Below, piece by piece: positions 37,229 through 46,287 of a stretch of DNA of 64,000 nt. The translations under genes and the position numbers were made by a program. This DNA comes from Lachnospiraceae bacterium GAM79 (GTDB lineage: Bacteria; Bacillota; Clostridia; Lachnospirales; Lachnospiraceae). Location of the stretch: positions 372,001-436,000 of the forward strand of contig AP018536.1 in assembly GCA_003584705.1 (NCBI GenBank), read 5' to 3'. The notes under the pieces are model-generated. The model was not told the DNA's origin, searched no databases, and worked only from the letters and a program-made list of their open reading frames with translations. Numbering within the stretch: the stretch's first letter is position 1; every line of letters begins with the position of its first letter.

Positions 37229-38176
37229 CTAAATCAACTGCAAGCTTCGCAAAATGAACAAGAATACCGTCAGGGTAACGGAACTTAAAAAAGTGGTGGC
37301 TACGACCACACTGGAAGTCAAAGTTCCTTCGTGGTTCATGTTTTTCGCCATAATATAACAGCTTACGGTGGTGGGAGAGCCCAGCATAATGAGGATCGCT
37401 ACCAGTTTTTCTCCGGTGAAACCGAGATGCACGGCCAATGGCAGGAATAGAGCAGGCCATACCACCAGCTTTAACACGGTGGCTACTCCGGTGGGAGCCA
37501 GCAGCTTCAGAGCTTTCCGGCCTTCAAACCCGGCACCGAGGCCGATCAGGGCCAATGGGGTTGCCAACACGGCGATATTGCTGATGGTCTTCGAGATGAT
37601 CACGGGATAACTGATCCGGCAGGCGCTGGACAACATACCCAGGGCGATACTGATAATGATGGGGTTCGTGATAATGCCTTTTAAGGATTTCATCAGAGAT
37701 TTCTTGTCAAAGCCCTTCGCATCCGGTCCGGTGAAGGACAGGATCAGCACGGCAGCGATATTGTACAGGGGAACCGTACCCACGATCATCAAAGGAGCCA
37801 TGCCGGAGTTCCCGTAGATGTTCTGTATAAAGGCGATACCCAGGACAGCGGCACTGCTTCGATAGCTTGCCTGGACAAGCTCTCCCAGGCGGGATTTGTT
37901 CTTATAAAAAATGCCTGCCACGACCCAGGTGATGACGATGCAGAACAGGGTCACGAAGAAGCAGAACAGCACGTAACCGGTATCCCATACACTGTAAAAA
38001 TCTGCAGTGGACATGTCCTTGAACAAAAGTACGGGCAGGGTGATTTTATAATTGAATGAATTCAGGGTTTTGACAAAAGAGTCGTTGGTAACATGCAGCT
38101 GCTGTAAAACATAACCGATCACCATGACCAGGAATACGGGGATCGTTGCATTGAGACTGAATAATAGTTGTTCCAT
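37229..38176 (-). CDS. AEC family transporter (auxin efflux carrier type)
   Basis: A 315-residue membrane protein with ten hydrophobic segments in two halves joined by a loop (TGPDAKGFDKKSLMKSLKGIITNP), the fold of AEC/MleP carriers. It begins MEQLLFSLNATIPVFLVMVIGYVLQQ. Bacterial members move malate, malonate or other organic acids. It reads leftward, after the terminator of the heptad/MMPL unit, so it is its own transcription unit. The conserved helix breaks are present (YRSSAAVLGIAFIQNIYG; LGSPTTVSCYIMAKNM). Confidence 0.85.
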   Translation of the reverse strand: MEQLLFSLNATIPVFLVMVIGYVLQQLHVTNDSFVKTLNSFNYKITLPVLLFKDMSTADFYSVWDTGYVLFCFFVTLFCIVITWVVAGIFYKNKSRLGELVQASYRSSAAVLGIAFIQNIYGNSGMAPLMIVGTVPLYNIAAVLILSFTGPDAKGFDKKSLMKSLKGIITNPIIISIALGMLSSACRISYPVIISKTISNIAVLATPLALIGLGAGFEGRKALKLLAPTGVATVLKLVVWPALFLPLAVHLGFTGEKLVAILIMLGSPTTVSCYIMAKNMNHEGTLTSSVVVATTFLSSVTLTVFLFILRSLQLI

Positions 38177-38223
38177 GGGAATTTGTATGCCTTTCTGCTA
38201 TCGGAAGCGGAATATAGGAAGCG

Positions 38224-38268
38224 AAAAGCCCCTCTCCTTTTGCAAGTATAGAAAAGGAGAGGGGCTTT
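38224..38268 (-). terminator. Terminator after the MMPL-heptad unit
   Basis: AAGCCCCTCTCCTTTT and AAAAGGAGAGGGGCTTT pair perfectly around a 9-10-base loop; read leftward the stem runs into TTTTCG. It separates the heptad protein gene from the AEC gene. Confidence 0.9.
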
Positions 38269-38292
38269 GTCAAGTTACGGGCTTGTGATGTT

Positions 38293-40227
38293 TTATTTTA
38301 CAGCGTTGATCTTGTAGATAAATTTCACACTGCTGTCCATACCGTTATTGTCTCCGGTGAAGGAGTTGTAATTTTCGGATACGGAAGAGGTAGCTTTCAT
38401 ACGATCGATCACTTCCTGAAGTTCATCGGTATCCATATCAGTCAGTTTGCTGATGGCTTCGTCATTGTATTCGATCATGCCGTCCTTTAATTCCTTGGAA
38501 CCATCCTTCAGCTGACTGATACCATCGATCAGCTTATCGCTTCCATCGGAAAGCTCGTTTACGCCGTTAGCCAGTTTGCCGCTGCCGGAGGCCAGATCTC
38601 TGGCACCTTCTACTAAAGTATCAGCACCATCATACAGCTCTTTACTTCCGTCTGCCAGTTTGTCAGCGCCATCCTTTAACTGGGAAGCACCGGCAACGAC
38701 CTGGGCGGAACCGTCAGCCAGTTTGGAAGCACCGGCACTTGCGGATGCTACACCGGCGGTGTAAGTCTGGAGACCGGTGTAGAACTGATTATAGCCATCC
38801 AGAGAAGCTTTCAAGGCAGCAATGCTGCCGGCAGCTTGTGAAAGACTTGTGGCTTTATCCTGAATGGTTTTCAAATTTGCCTGAAATGCGGCATCACCTG
38901 AGGATACGCTCTGGGATGCCTGAATCATACCCTGATATTTTTCAACCGTCAGTCCGGCCTGCTGGAGGACATATCCCAGAGCAACGTCAGCATCCGAGAG
39001 AGGCTCCATTTGCTGATACAGAGCATTTAATATGGTCGCATAATTAGATATTGTCAATTCTTCCGGAAGCGTGAGACCGGCAGCCGTTAACTGGGAAGCT
39101 GCAGTTTTCAACAAAGTATCGAATACCTGGCCGGCAGCGCCGTTCAAAGTATCATTCTGTGCAGTCAGCTGACCGAGACCATTCTTCAGATCATTAGTAC
39201 CGGACTGCAGGCTCTGTGTACCTGCTAACAGGGTCTTGGTGCCCTCCTGCAGTGTACCGATGCCGCTCCGCAGAGAACCGACACCGCCTCTTAAAGTGAC
39301 AGTACCGTCAGCTACTTTGTAAGCGCCATCCCGGAGGTCATTGGAACCATCGGACAGTTCTTTTACACCATCCTGCAAGTCGCCGGATTTGTCATAAAGC
39401 TCTGTGACACCATCATAAAGATCGGAAGTCCCGTCCAACAGTTTGTTGGTAGCATCCTCCAGATCATCCATTGCCTCTGTCAGGTCATCGAGATCATCCA
39501 CATTACTGAAATCCAGACGGGAGAAGACGGAATTGGTGGCGATGCAGTAGGATTCATTCATGGTGAAATCCGTTGCATCGGCCTCAATCTCCAGATAATC
39601 GTCGAAATCCTCTTCCATATCCAGGTTCGTACCCAGTCCGGGGAAGACGATACCGGTGACAACGCTGTGGCTGCCATCGTTGATGACCTTACCTGAGGAC
39701 ACCTTAATATTGCTGAAATTGTCATTATCCAGGATCATACCGGTCATTACCGCAAAAGGAACATAAATCTTTTCCTCTTTTCCGGCAATCTCACGGGTCT
39801 CATATAATTCGTTCGTGTAATCATAGCGGATCACTACATGACCGCTCTGGCCGTTCAGATCTGATGGGGAGATCTCCTTGCCGTCCAACGTATAAGTAAC
39901 TTTCAGGGAAATGGGAGCATCCTTATCGGGATTGCTCTGGGTGTAGGAATCTTTTTCTCCCTGATTCTTCAGCCAGTCGCTGACGTAGATCTTCTGCTGG
40001 GTTCCGTCTGCATTCAGGATCACATAGACGGTCTCATCAATGGAGGCTGCGGAGGTATCTTCGGATTTCCAGATGTCATCTACGGCATCCCGGATCTGCT
40101 CCTTGACCTCGGTCTCTTTCTTTTCGGAAGTTTTTGCATATACGGAGACACCGGTAACACTTAAGGCTACCACACCGGCGAGGCACAGAGCCCCGGTTCT
40201 CCAGGCTTGTTTTTTCAAATTGATCAT
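38293..40227 (-). CDS. Secreted heptad-repeat protein (X-X-X-Leu-X-X-Gly repeats)
   Basis: A 644-residue protein with an N-terminal signal/anchor (TGALCLAGVVALSVTGVSVYA). The middle and C-terminal parts consist of heptads such as ELSDGSN, LADGSAQ and LQSGTND, in two blocks around residues 250-345 and 490-610. Such repeats form long periplasmic or cell-surface coiled rods. The family is usually encoded next to MMPL/RND-type exporters or YhgE/Pip proteins, and here it starts only 4 bases after the MMPL stop, so the two very likely work as one complex. Its function is unproven. Confidence 0.8.
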   Translation of the reverse strand: MINLKKQAWRTGALCLAGVVALSVTGVSVYAKTSEKKETEVKEQIRDAVDDIWKSEDTSAASIDETVYVILNADGTQQKIYVSDWLKNQGEKDSYTQSNPDKDAPISLKVTYTLDGKEISPSDLNGQSGHVVIRYDYTNELYETREIAGKEEKIYVPFAVMTGMILDNDNFSNIKVSSGKVINDGSHSVVTGIVFPGLGTNLDMEEDFDDYLEIEADATDFTMNESYCIATNSVFSRLDFSNVDDLDDLTEAMDDLEDATNKLLDGTSDLYDGVTELYDKSGDLQDGVKELSDGSNDLRDGAYKVADGTVTLRGGVGSLRSGIGTLQEGTKTLLAGTQSLQSGTNDLKNGLGQLTAQNDTLNGAAGQVFDTLLKTAASQLTAAGLTLPEELTISNYATILNALYQQMEPLSDADVALGYVLQQAGLTVEKYQGMIQASQSVSSGDAAFQANLKTIQDKATSLSQAAGSIAALKASLDGYNQFYTGLQTYTAGVASASAGASKLADGSAQVVAGASQLKDGADKLADGSKELYDGADTLVEGARDLASGSGKLANGVNELSDGSDKLIDGISQLKDGSKELKDGMIEYNDEAISKLTDMDTDELQEVIDRMKATSSVSENYNSFTGDNNGMDSSVKFIYKINAVK

Positions 40228-40231
40228 AATC

Positions 40232-42337
40232 TTATGCCGTCCTTTCTTTCAATGTATTGGAGGGTTCTGCATTCTTGTTCCGGAAGCCGATGCTGGTGAC
40301 ACAGATCATCTTGTCGAACAGCATGAACATGGCCGGCAGGAACAGGATAACAGCAAACATACTTACAATAGCGCCTCTTGCCATCAGATCACAGAGGGAA
40401 CTGATAATGTCCACGTCGGAATACAGGGCAACACCGAAGGTGGCGGAGAACAGTCCCATGGCGCTGACGATAATGGAAGGAATGGATACCTTCAGGGCGT
40501 TGGTGACAGCTTCACGTTTGTCCCTGCCTTCGTAGCGTTCCTGCTTGTATCTTGTGGTCATCAGAATAGCGTAGTCCACAGTAGCACCCAGCTGAATCGT
40601 ACTGATACAGATCGGGGCAATGAAAGGAAGTGACGTTCCTGTCAGGTGAGCAAGGCCCAGATTGATGAAGATGGACAACTCGATAACAGCTACCAGGATC
40701 AGCGGCAGGGTAATACTTTTTTCTACCAGAGCAATGATCACGAAGATCGCTACGATAGAGACGGTATTTACAACTTTGAAGTCCTCGTCGGTGGTCTCGA
40801 TCAGATCCTTGGTACAGGGAGCTTCACCGATCAGCATGCCCTTGGAATCGTATTTTTTCAAAATAGTATTCAGCTCATTGATCTGGGCATTTACCTCATC
40901 GGTAGCGGTCTTATATTCGGAGTTCACCAGAAGGAGTTCCCAGTCATCACTCTTTAATACTTCTTTTACGGATTCCGGAAGCATTTCCTCTGGTACCAGA
41001 GGGCCGACTACGGATTCCAGACCCAGAGCATATTTGATACCCTCGACGTTTTCCATCTCGTGGATCATGGCACGTACGTCAGTGTCAGATACATCGGTGC
41101 TTACCAGTACCATATGGGTGGCACCTACACCGAAGTCTTCCTGCAATTTGCTGTTGGCTACCACGTAGGCCATATCTTCGGGAAGGGTTTCACCGAGATC
41201 GTAATACACTTCATTGTTGGTTGCCTTATAAGACAGATAAGAAGGAAGTACCAGCCCCAGGAACAGGATCAGGAATACCGGGAATACTTTGGTGATACCT
41301 GAAGCAACTTTTCCCATATCCGGCAGCAGGGATTTGTGACTGGTCTTCTGTAATAACTTATCCAGTACCAGGATCATGGAAGGAAGCGTTGTGACACAAC
41401 CGATGACACCCAGGATGACACCCTTGGCCATGACAATACCAAGATCCAGACCTAAGGTATAGCTCATAAAGCACAGAGCGATAAATCCGGCTACCGTGGT
41501 GATGGAACTTCCGACCACGGAGGTCAGAGTGTTGTTGATGGCTACAGCCATGGCTTCCTTGTTATCCTCATACATACTCTTCTGTTCTTCGTAGCTGTGC
41601 CAGAGGAAAATAGAGTAGTCCATGGTTACAGCCAGCTGCAGGACAGCGGACAGTGCTTTGGTCAGGTAAGAGATCTCTCCGAGGAAATAGTTGGTACCCA
41701 TATTTAAGAGGATTGCCATACCGATACTCATTAGGAAAACAAACGGTGTGATCCAGTTGTCCATGAAGATCATCATGGCTACGCAGGCCAGTGCAACGGC
41801 AATACCTACATAGATCGGTTCCTCTTTTTCGCACAGATCCTTCAGGTCGGTGACCATGGCGGACATACCGGAGACAAAACACTGCTTGCCGGCAATGCTG
41901 CGGATCGCTGTGATCGCCTCCATAGTATCGTCGGAGGAGGTGGAGGTATCGAAGAAGATCGCTAGCATGGTGCTGTCACCGGAATTGAAAGCGTCATATA
42001 GTTTGGAAGGAAGTATTTCCATGGGAACGGAAACATCTGCGAAATCGTCATACCAAAGAACGGTGTCCACATGATCTACATGGGAAATATCTTCCCGGAG
42101 AGAGGAGACATCCTCGGGATCCATTCCCTCGATAATAACGAAGGAAAAGGCTCCTTTTCCAAATTCATCCATCAGAATATCCTGACCCACTACCGTGTCA
42201 ATATCACCGGGCAGGTAAGTCAGCATATCGTAATTGATCCGCGTCATGATCATACCGATCAGGGAAGGGACCAGTAGTGCAACTGCCAGTACCAGAATAG
42301 GAATACGGCATTTTACGACCCATTTACCAAATTTCAT
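40232..42337 (-). CDS. MMPL family RND-type transporter
   Basis: A 701-residue protein with about twelve transmembrane segments in two similar halves, each with a large outer loop after the first helix. Each half carries an MMPL-type motif (QLAVTMDYSIFLWHSYEEQ and QLGATVDYAILMTTRYKQER), where the Asp-Tyr pair relays protons. ATG 42337 (MKFGKWVVKCRIP) is preceded by GGAG; the open frame runs further upstream without start support. Substrates may be lipids or hydrophobic drugs. The TetR gene upstream and the heptad protein downstream complete the unit. Confidence 0.9.
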   Translation of the reverse strand: MKFGKWVVKCRIPILVLAVALLVPSLIGMIMTRINYDMLTYLPGDIDTVVGQDILMDEFGKGAFSFVIIEGMDPEDVSSLREDISHVDHVDTVLWYDDFADVSVPMEILPSKLYDAFNSGDSTMLAIFFDTSTSSDDTMEAITAIRSIAGKQCFVSGMSAMVTDLKDLCEKEEPIYVGIAVALACVAMMIFMDNWITPFVFLMSIGMAILLNMGTNYFLGEISYLTKALSAVLQLAVTMDYSIFLWHSYEEQKSMYEDNKEAMAVAINNTLTSVVGSSITTVAGFIALCFMSYTLGLDLGIVMAKGVILGVIGCVTTLPSMILVLDKLLQKTSHKSLLPDMGKVASGITKVFPVFLILFLGLVLPSYLSYKATNNEVYYDLGETLPEDMAYVVANSKLQEDFGVGATHMVLVSTDVSDTDVRAMIHEMENVEGIKYALGLESVVGPLVPEEMLPESVKEVLKSDDWELLLVNSEYKTATDEVNAQINELNTILKKYDSKGMLIGEAPCTKDLIETTDEDFKVVNTVSIVAIFVIIALVEKSITLPLILVAVIELSIFINLGLAHLTGTSLPFIAPICISTIQLGATVDYAILMTTRYKQERYEGRDKREAVTNALKVSIPSIIVSAMGLFSATFGVALYSDVDIISSLCDLMARGAIVSMFAVILFLPAMFMLFDKMICVTSIGFRNKNAEPSNTLKERTA

Positions 42338-42412
42338 AAAACAGGGCTCCTTTCGTTGTCGATTCTTTCTCAATTGGTATTGTATGCAAGGAATCCAGTC
42401 TTGAAAACGGAC

Positions 42413-42446
42413 AAAAAAAGGCAATGCACAAAAATTGCGCATTGCT
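42413..42446 (-). terminator. Terminator after the TetR gene
   Basis: Read leftward, GCAATGCGCAA and TTGTGCATTGC form a stem followed by seven T. The MMPL promoter should lie between here and 42338; TTTTCA-17-TACAAT is a candidate there. Confidence 0.85.
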
Positions 42447-42474
42447 CTTAAATAATCCAAAATATGTGCAAACA

Positions 42475-42488
42475 TGGACAAATGTCCA
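42475..42488. promoter_or_regulatory. Palindrome TGGACA-AA-TGTCCA, possible TetR-family operator
   Basis: A perfect 6+6 palindrome with a 2-base centre, 2 bases downstream of the regulator stop codon and 29 bases from the terminator. TetR proteins bind such sites, but the position before the terminator is not ideal for control of the MMPL promoter. Confidence 0.35.
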
Positions 42489-42490
42489 AA

Positions 42491-43063
42491 TTAACGGGCC
42501 ACACGGGTCAGGGCTGCTTCGATATTTCCGTGAAAAATCTCGCCGACACGCCGGATCAGTCCCTCCGGATCTTTCTTCATTCCGGTGTTCAGCCAGTCTA
42601 AAATCATGCCAACCAGGGCAAATTTGTAAAAATCTACCACCATTTTCTGATCTTCGGGAAGTACTTTTTTATGAGCCGCATGTTCCACCTGTTCCGTGAT
42701 CCTGGATACATACAGCCGCATGACCTCTCCGGCGATACTGTAAAGGTAGCGCTCCACCCGTTCTCTGCTGACGGAATTGTAAATATGGTAGACCAGACGC
42801 TTATTCTCCAGAGCGAACCGGGCAGCGGAGATAAAGCCGTCCTCCCAGGAGTCCATATCCAGATGCTGTGACAGTACCCGCTCCACATCTGCATTCAGAA
42901 TGTGTTCCAACAGAGCGGTGATATCCTGAAAATGATAGTAAAAAGTGTTACGGCTGATACCGCAGTCATCCACGATGTCTTTTATAGTGATCTTATCCAG
43001 CGGCCGTTCATTCAGCAGCCGGATAAAGGATTCTTCGATAGCCTTGCTTGTAAACTGTGTCAT
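42491..43063 (-). CDS. TetR family transcriptional regulator
   Basis: A 190-residue protein. Residues 10-55 are the TetR HTH (AIEESFIRLLNERPLDKITIKDIVDDCGISRNTFYYHFQ). The rest is helical ligand-binding domain similar to the DhaS-like C-terminal group. ATG 43063 is chosen because GGAGG is 8 bases upstream; the frame reaches TTG 43075. It lies just before the MMPL/heptad unit on the same strand, separated by a terminator, and probably controls it in response to a hydrophobic compound. Confidence 0.88.
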   Translation of the reverse strand: MTQFTSKAIEESFIRLLNERPLDKITIKDIVDDCGISRNTFYYHFQDITALLEHILNADVERVLSQHLDMDSWEDGFISAARFALENKRLVYHIYNSVSRERVERYLYSIAGEVMRLYVSRITEQVEHAAHKKVLPEDQKMVVDFYKFALVGMILDWLNTGMKKDPEGLIRRVGEIFHGNIEAALTRVAR

Positions 43064-43112
43064 GGGTTCCTCCAACCTGATGATCCGTACACTTTATCCT
43101 ATCACAAAAACG

Positions 43113-44999
43113 TTAATTTGTCATTAAAAGCAGGTCTTCCAGTGAGGAAAAATCAGAAGTTCCCTGTTCCAGATAAAAGGTGTGGAATCTAAGGTCGGAG
43201 TAAGCATCTTTCCAGTGACTTCTGGCGGTGTCCTGCAGCTGCAGAATTTCCAGATAACCGATGTAATATTTCGGATAATTACAGGGCTCTTCTGCGATAT
43301 AGGTGTAGATTGCTTCGCAGGTTCCGGGAGAATCAATACCGAATTTCCCAAGAACCTCTGCCACCTGATCGTATCCGGCGCCCTCTCCGTGGATCAGGAG
43401 ATCCAACAGAGTGTACATGCACAACTGCAAGCTGCGGGTATGCTTCTCCAGCCGGGCCGACTGTGCGGCATCCGACTGTCCGGCCTGTTCCAACAGAGTG
43501 GCCGCATAATCATAGGAAAGAAATTCCACATACAACGCCCAGCCTTCGAGATAACCGCCGTACCAGATGAGTTTTCTGGCAGGATCCGTGTGCATGTCGG
43601 AAAAGATGCGGTTGCTGTACACGGTCTGGTAGAGATGACCCGGGAACCCTTCATGAGCCAGTGTGGTGTAGAGCTCCAGTCCCTGAGGGGAGTTCCGGTG
43701 GTTTATATATATGACATTATTGTCGGAATTTCCCAGAGGCGTGGTTAGGTAAAAGGCCGGTGCACTATAGGGTTCCAGACTGGGGACCACATCTTTGACA
43801 GTGACGGTGGGAACGGGACTGCTGACAGGAAAGTCATTTTTCATACGAGCCTGTAGATCCGAGAGCATTTCTTCCGGTTCTGCCAGAGGGAAAACTGCCG
43901 TATTTTCTTCAGAAAGCAGTGTAATCAGGGAAGGGGACTGGGAAGCCAGATTGCGGATTGCGGATTGCTCTTTCTGAAATTGCACAAGCAGCATCTGCAC
44001 CAGTTCTTTTTCGGAACGGGAGGAACCGGTCTCGGAAAACAGCAGATGGAGATAGTAGGTCTTTCCGTCCGGCAGCAGGGCGAGCCCTTTCGGGAGCCCA
44101 TTGTGGGCACTGTTGTTTTCGCCCGAAGCAGCATTGGCAGTTGTTTCGGATGCAGTGGAATCGGCATTGGTGGAAGTTTCCAGAGAAAGAAGCCCTTCGG
44201 ACAGGGCGTCATAGGCGGGCTGCACCACCGTGGCAAGCAGGCGGTCGTTGGTCTCAATCAGAGAAGCAGTCTCCTCCGGTGTAAAAAGTCCCTGCTTCTG
44301 TAGCTCTGACAGGCGGTCTTCAAAAGTAGTCTGTAAAAAATGGGTTCCCTGTGCCAGTTCTTCGGTTGTGACAATAGTGTCACATTGCTTCCGGACTTTT
44401 TCTGAGGAGCAGGCAGGCATAAAGAAGCCTGCGGCAGCTTTTTCCTGCTCGTAGAGAAGCAGGGAGGCAAAATAGTCATCTATCTGATCCAGGAGAGCCA
44501 GGTAATCCGTGACATCCCGTTTTGTGCGGAAGGTGTATTCCGCCAGCAGAACGGGAAGCTGGGACTGCATTCCGGAGGAAGGTGACAGAGGCTCATTGTA
44601 ATAAGGAAAATCTGCCAGAGCCAGATCATTTTCCAGAGAGCGATGCAATAACCGGTAAGTATAGGCATTTTCCGGGGAAAGTCTGTCAGGGTCTATACGG
44701 TCAAGCCGGTGCAATAAGTCGGAACAGTGTTCTTTGCTGTCTTCCGGCTGGCCGGAGTGGTAGATCGGAAGCACAGGTTCATATTCGGAGATGCCAAAGG
44801 TCTTTGGATCGGCAATAGTGTAGTGCATATTCAGGGTACTGCCAGTCATTTCCTCCTGAAAAAGTTGAGAGGTGAATTGCTCAAAACGTCTATCCGGGGA
44901 GGTATGGGAAGCTACAAGGGTCAGAGCACCGGTGAGGGCGCAGAGAAGACTAATACATATGAGTAGTTGAGGGAAGGAGAGAGGGGGACGTTTACGCAC
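43113..44999 (-). CDS. DUF885 family lipoprotein-like peptidase
   Basis: About 628 residues. After a membrane-anchor segment (LLICISLLCALTGALTLVAS) comes a DUF885 domain with the zinc-peptidase-like HEGFPGH motif, followed by WALYVEFLSYDY, and YIAEEPCNYPKYYIGYLEILQL near the end. DUF885 proteins are presumed membrane-bound metallopeptidases of the M32-like fold. GTG 44999 is a likely start. The frame extends to ATG 45083, but those residues are odd and overlap the operator of the divergent gene. It is divergent from the arabinose regulator gene and convergent with nothing; the TetR gene follows it by 49 bases. Confidence 0.82.
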   Translation of the reverse strand: MRKRPPLSFPQLLICISLLCALTGALTLVASHTSPDRRFEQFTSQLFQEEMTGSTLNMHYTIADPKTFGISEYEPVLPIYHSGQPEDSKEHCSDLLHRLDRIDPDRLSPENAYTYRLLHRSLENDLALADFPYYNEPLSPSSGMQSQLPVLLAEYTFRTKRDVTDYLALLDQIDDYFASLLLYEQEKAAAGFFMPACSSEKVRKQCDTIVTTEELAQGTHFLQTTFEDRLSELQKQGLFTPEETASLIETNDRLLATVVQPAYDALSEGLLSLETSTNADSTASETTANAASGENNSAHNGLPKGLALLPDGKTYYLHLLFSETGSSRSEKELVQMLLVQFQKEQSAIRNLASQSPSLITLLSEENTAVFPLAEPEEMLSDLQARMKNDFPVSSPVPTVTVKDVVPSLEPYSAPAFYLTTPLGNSDNNVIYINHRNSPQGLELYTTLAHEGFPGHLYQTVYSNRIFSDMHTDPARKLIWYGGYLEGWALYVEFLSYDYAATLLEQAGQSDAAQSARLEKHTRSLQLCMYTLLDLLIHGEGAGYDQVAEVLGKFGIDSPGTCEAIYTYIAEEPCNYPKYYIGYLEILQLQDTARSHWKDAYSDLRFHTFYLEQGTSDFSSLEDLLLMTN

Positions 45000-45071
45000 G
45001 ATGATTACCTGATGAAAAAGAGTGTTGGTAAGAGTATATGTGAATACTCCACGGGATAGACTTACTGCAAG

Positions 45072-45153
45072 GTTGTACACCATACAACTATATACAAATG
45101 TACATAAAACAGGTAAAAGATGTATTGACTTTGTACGGTGGTCTGATTATACT
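45072..45153 (+). promoter_or_regulatory. Promoter and AraR-like operators before the pentose regulator
   Basis: TTGACT (45125-45130), a 17-base spacer and TATACT (45148-45153). The palindrome GTTGTA-N5-TACAAC lies at 45072-45088, and TACAAATGTACA (45093-45104) and TTTGTAC (45130-45136) repeat the TTGTAC theme of AraR operators known from Bacillus and Clostridium. One of these overlaps the promoter spacer, which fits autorepression. The predicted start point is only a few bases before ATG 45164. Confidence 0.6.
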
Positions 45154-45163
45154 GAAAGTGATT

Positions 45164-46255
45164 ATGGAGACAAAATATCAAAACCTCATTAATTACATAC
45201 AGGAACAGATCTCAGACGGACAACTAGGTCCGGGAGAGAAAGTTCCCTCGGAGAATCAGCTGTCGGAACAGTTCCATATCAGCAGGCAGACGGTGCGGAA
45301 AGCTATCGGCACGCTGGAGGAGGACGGGCTGGTGCAGAGGATCCGTGGCAGTGGCACTTATGTGAGCTTTGACCGCCGGAAGAATCTGGAACAGCGCAAC
45401 AGCATCGCCGTGGTGACTACCTACGTGGACAGCTACATTTTCCCCAGAATTTTACAGGGAATGCAGAATACTTTATTTGAAAGCGGGTTTTCTGTCCAGA
45501 TCTATTTCACAAACAACACGCTGGACCGGGAGAAAAGTATTCTGAAGGATCTGTTGAAACGGGACGATGTGGCCGGAGTGATCATGGAGGGGACAAAGAG
45601 CGGATTGCCGAATCCGAACCTGGATCTGTACCGGCACCTGATGGCCAGAAAGATACCGCTTCTGTTTTTCAATACCTATTATCCCGAACTGGAGGCACCG
45701 CATGTATCGTTAAATGATGCGGAGGCGGCCTACAAGGCCGTAAGATATCTGATTGACAAGGGGCATCAGAAGATCGGGGCAATCCTGAAGCTGGATGACG
45801 GTCAGGGCAGACAGCGTTATCTGGGATATCTGAAGGCCATGGAAGAGGCTGGGCTCACTGTGACGGATTCCCGGATGGTGTGGATCGACACGGACGAATC
45901 GAAGCAACTTGGTTACTGCCGGGACAGAATCCTGAATCGGGTGGAGGAGTGCACCGCCCTTCTGGCATACAATGATCAGATTGCTTTTCAGTTGATTCGG
46001 ATGTTGACAGAACGCAATATCCGGGTACCGGAAGATGTGTCAGTCATCAGCATCGACGATTCGGATCTGGCGAGACACAGCGAGGTGCCCATCACTTCCC
46101 TGCCGCACCCCAAGGAGAATCTGGGGAAAAAAGCAGCGGAGACATTATTACAGATGATCGCGGGCAGGAAAAAGAACCTGACTTACGAATTTGACACCCG
46201 TGTCGTAGAGCGGGAATCTGTTGCGGAATGCACTGAAAACGGGAATAAAAAATGA
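45164..46255 (+). CDS. araR: AraR-type transcriptional regulator (GntR HTH, LacI-like sensor)
   Basis: A 363-residue protein. Residues 1-70 are a GntR winged helix (YIQEQISDGQLGPGEKVPSE, NQLSEQFHISRQTVRKAIG, RIRGSGTYVS); residues 78-355 are a LacI/periplasmic-binding-type sensor domain. This combination is the AraR arrangement, which represses arabinose genes and is released by L-arabinose. ATG 45164 matches the family start; the frame opens at 45098 but the extra residues have no similarity. The genes downstream (kinase, AraD, transketolase) support the name. It has a 32-base gap to the kinase gene and probably shares its transcript. Confidence 0.82.
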   Translation: METKYQNLINYIQEQISDGQLGPGEKVPSENQLSEQFHISRQTVRKAIGTLEEDGLVQRIRGSGTYVSFDRRKNLEQRNSIAVVTTYVDSYIFPRILQGMQNTLFESGFSVQIYFTNNTLDREKSILKDLLKRDDVAGVIMEGTKSGLPNPNLDLYRHLMARKIPLLFFNTYYPELEAPHVSLNDAEAAYKAVRYLIDKGHQKIGAILKLDDGQGRQRYLGYLKAMEEAGLTVTDSRMVWIDTDESKQLGYCRDRILNRVEECTALLAYNDQIAFQLIRMLTERNIRVPEDVSVISIDDSDLARHSEVPITSLPHPKENLGKKAAETLLQMIAGRKKNLTYEFDTRVVERESVAECTENGNKK

Positions 46256-46287
46256 GATAAATAAAGAAGTGAAAAGGAGAGAACACA

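Noticed and set aside
42475-42488. TGGACA-AA-TGTCCA as a certain TetR operator
   Set aside because: It lies upstream of the tetR terminator and far from the predicted MMPL promoter; kept only as a low-confidence site.
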